NCBI GenBank assembly: GCA_900549045.1
Contig: URNE01000173.1
Span: forward strand, 1-5,783
Reading direction: 5' to 3'
Source: an uncultured bacterium
GTDB lineage: Bacteria; Verrucomicrobiota; Lentisphaeria; Victivallales; UBA1829
DNA: 5,783 nucleotides
Shown: one piece after another, positions 5,562-5,783 of the stretch
How the letters are laid out: each line of letters starts with the position of its first letter
Position numbering within the stretch: position 1 is the first letter of the stretch
Translations under genes and position numbers: made by a program
Notes under the pieces: generated by a model
Databases searched by the model: none
What the model was told of the DNA's origin: nothing
Seen by the model: only the letters and a program-made list of their open reading frames with translations

Positions 5562-5589
5562 TTGCAATTTTCGGAAACCGTTGTACATT
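5562..5589 (+). promoter_or_regulatory. Probable tRNA-Leu promoter
   Basis: TTGCAA (5562-5567) and TACATT (5584-5589) are 16 bases apart, and the region just upstream is A/T-rich (5531-5561). An alternative -10 is CATTAT (5586-5591) with an 18-base spacer. The predicted start near 5596 would give a 5' leader of about 24 bases for RNase P removal. The boxes are imperfect. The stretch 5487-5561 holds no gene, only short palindromes such as TCCGCGGA (5507-5514). Confidence 0.5.
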
Positions 5590-5619
5590 ATGCAACACAC
5601 CAGATATCAACCGGGCGTT

Positions 5620-5703
5620 GCTCGGGTGGCGGAATGGCAGACGCGCTAGCTTGAGGTGCTAGTGGAGCGATCCGTGGGAGTTCGAGTCTCCCCTCGAGCA
5701 CCA
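5620..5703 (+). tRNA. tRNA-Leu (anticodon GAG)
   Basis: This is an 84-base class II tRNA. The acceptor stem GCTCGGG (5620-5626) pairs with CTCGAGC (5693-5699) with one G-U pair. The discriminator is A5700 and the CCA (5701-5703) is encoded. The anticodon stem CTAGC/GCTAG (5646-5650, 5658-5662) is perfect around the loop TTGAGGT, placing anticodon GAG at 5653-5655, which reads CUC and CUU. The 13-base long variable arm (5663-5675) forms a GGA/TCC stem. The T arm GGGAG/CTCCC encloses TTCGAGT (5676-5692). The T-G-G-C-G-G-A-A-T D-arm start and A73 are leucine identity features. Confidence 0.97.
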
Positions 5704-5744
5704 TTCTTCTTGCGAAGAGTGAAGCTGTTGATGTCGGAAGAATG
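5702..5744 (+). repeat. Inverted repeat overlapping the tRNA 3' end
   Basis: CATTCTTC (5702-5709) is exactly complementary to GAAGAATG (5737-5744), with a competing short hairpin TCTTC-TTGC-GAAGA (5705-5718). Neither is followed by a T run, so an ordinary terminator is not supported. It could shape the pre-tRNA 3' trailer for processing, or be chance. Nothing else supportable is seen to the window end; a weak GCGG/CCGC hairpin lies at 5758-5770. Confidence 0.3.
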
Positions 5745-5783
5745 AATTATGTGAATTGCGGCGCGTCCGCGGTTTGTATAGAG

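Noticed and set aside
3352..5610. Very long minus-strand open frame (752 codons) covering cca and most of the MFS gene
   Set aside because: It runs antisense to two genes with unmistakable family motifs, crosses two terminators, and its translation is Arg/His-rich without domains. G/C-rich codon use in the sense genes explains the absence of stops.
5620..5703. tRNA gene as an integration site for a mobile element
   Set aside because: No integrase, no direct repeat of the tRNA 3' end and no compositional change are visible in the window.
5742..5783. Possible start of another gene after the tRNA
   Set aside because: Only 14 open codons are visible before the window ends, and the nearest GGAAG is one base from the ATG, too close to serve as a ribosome-binding site.
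1..5783. CRISPR array, insertion sequence or transposase
   Set aside because: No regularly spaced direct repeats, no transposase-like frames and no terminal inverted repeats with target duplications were found.

Overview
This 5.8 kb window looks like a Lentisphaerota (Victivallis-like) chromosome. The assignment is inference from two traits. The first is a pseudopilin-like protein whose N-terminal segment reads FTLIELLVVIAIIAILAG followed by MLLPALNAAR, with a C-terminal H-X9-DG-type motif; this class is strongly expanded in Lentisphaerota and relatives. The second is a GntR-type helix-turn-helix fused to an ABC-type sugar-binding domain, which I recall as common in the same phylum. Planctomycete or verrucomicrobial origin cannot be excluded from the sequence alone.

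Left part, minus strand (1-2579). A two-gene unit runs leftwards from a consensus-grade sigma-70 promoter at 1118-1146. It contains a prepilin-like protein (251-1063) and then, overlapping at TAATG, a secreted protein with a signal peptide that is cut by the window edge (1-251). Upstream of it, also on the minus strand, is the GntR/solute-binding fusion regulator (1200-2525) with its own promoter at 2551-2579 and a probable terminator at 1153-1197. The two minus-strand promoters share 23 of 31 bases. The shared positions include sequence inside the -35/-10 spacer, where the regulator's promoter carries a perfect ATCACA/TGTGAT inverted repeat. The simplest reading is that the regulator controls itself and the prepilin/secreted-protein unit in response to a small ligand, probably a sugar.

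Middle, plus strand (2618-4080). A divergently transcribed 12-TM MFS transporter (2677-4014) has a good sigma-70 promoter and a strong terminator. Its substrate is unknown; the shared intergenic region makes co-regulation with the fusion regulator possible.

Right part, plus strand (4049-5783). This holds a full-length CCA-adding tRNA nucleotidyltransferase with HD domain (4111-5448). Its probable promoter is interleaved with the MFS terminator, and a G/C-rich intrinsic terminator follows it. Next comes a tRNA-Leu gene with anticodon GAG and an encoded CCA end (5620-5703). This is tRNA-maturation housekeeping with no visible tie to the left part. The stretches 5487-5561 and 5704-5783 contain no supportable gene.
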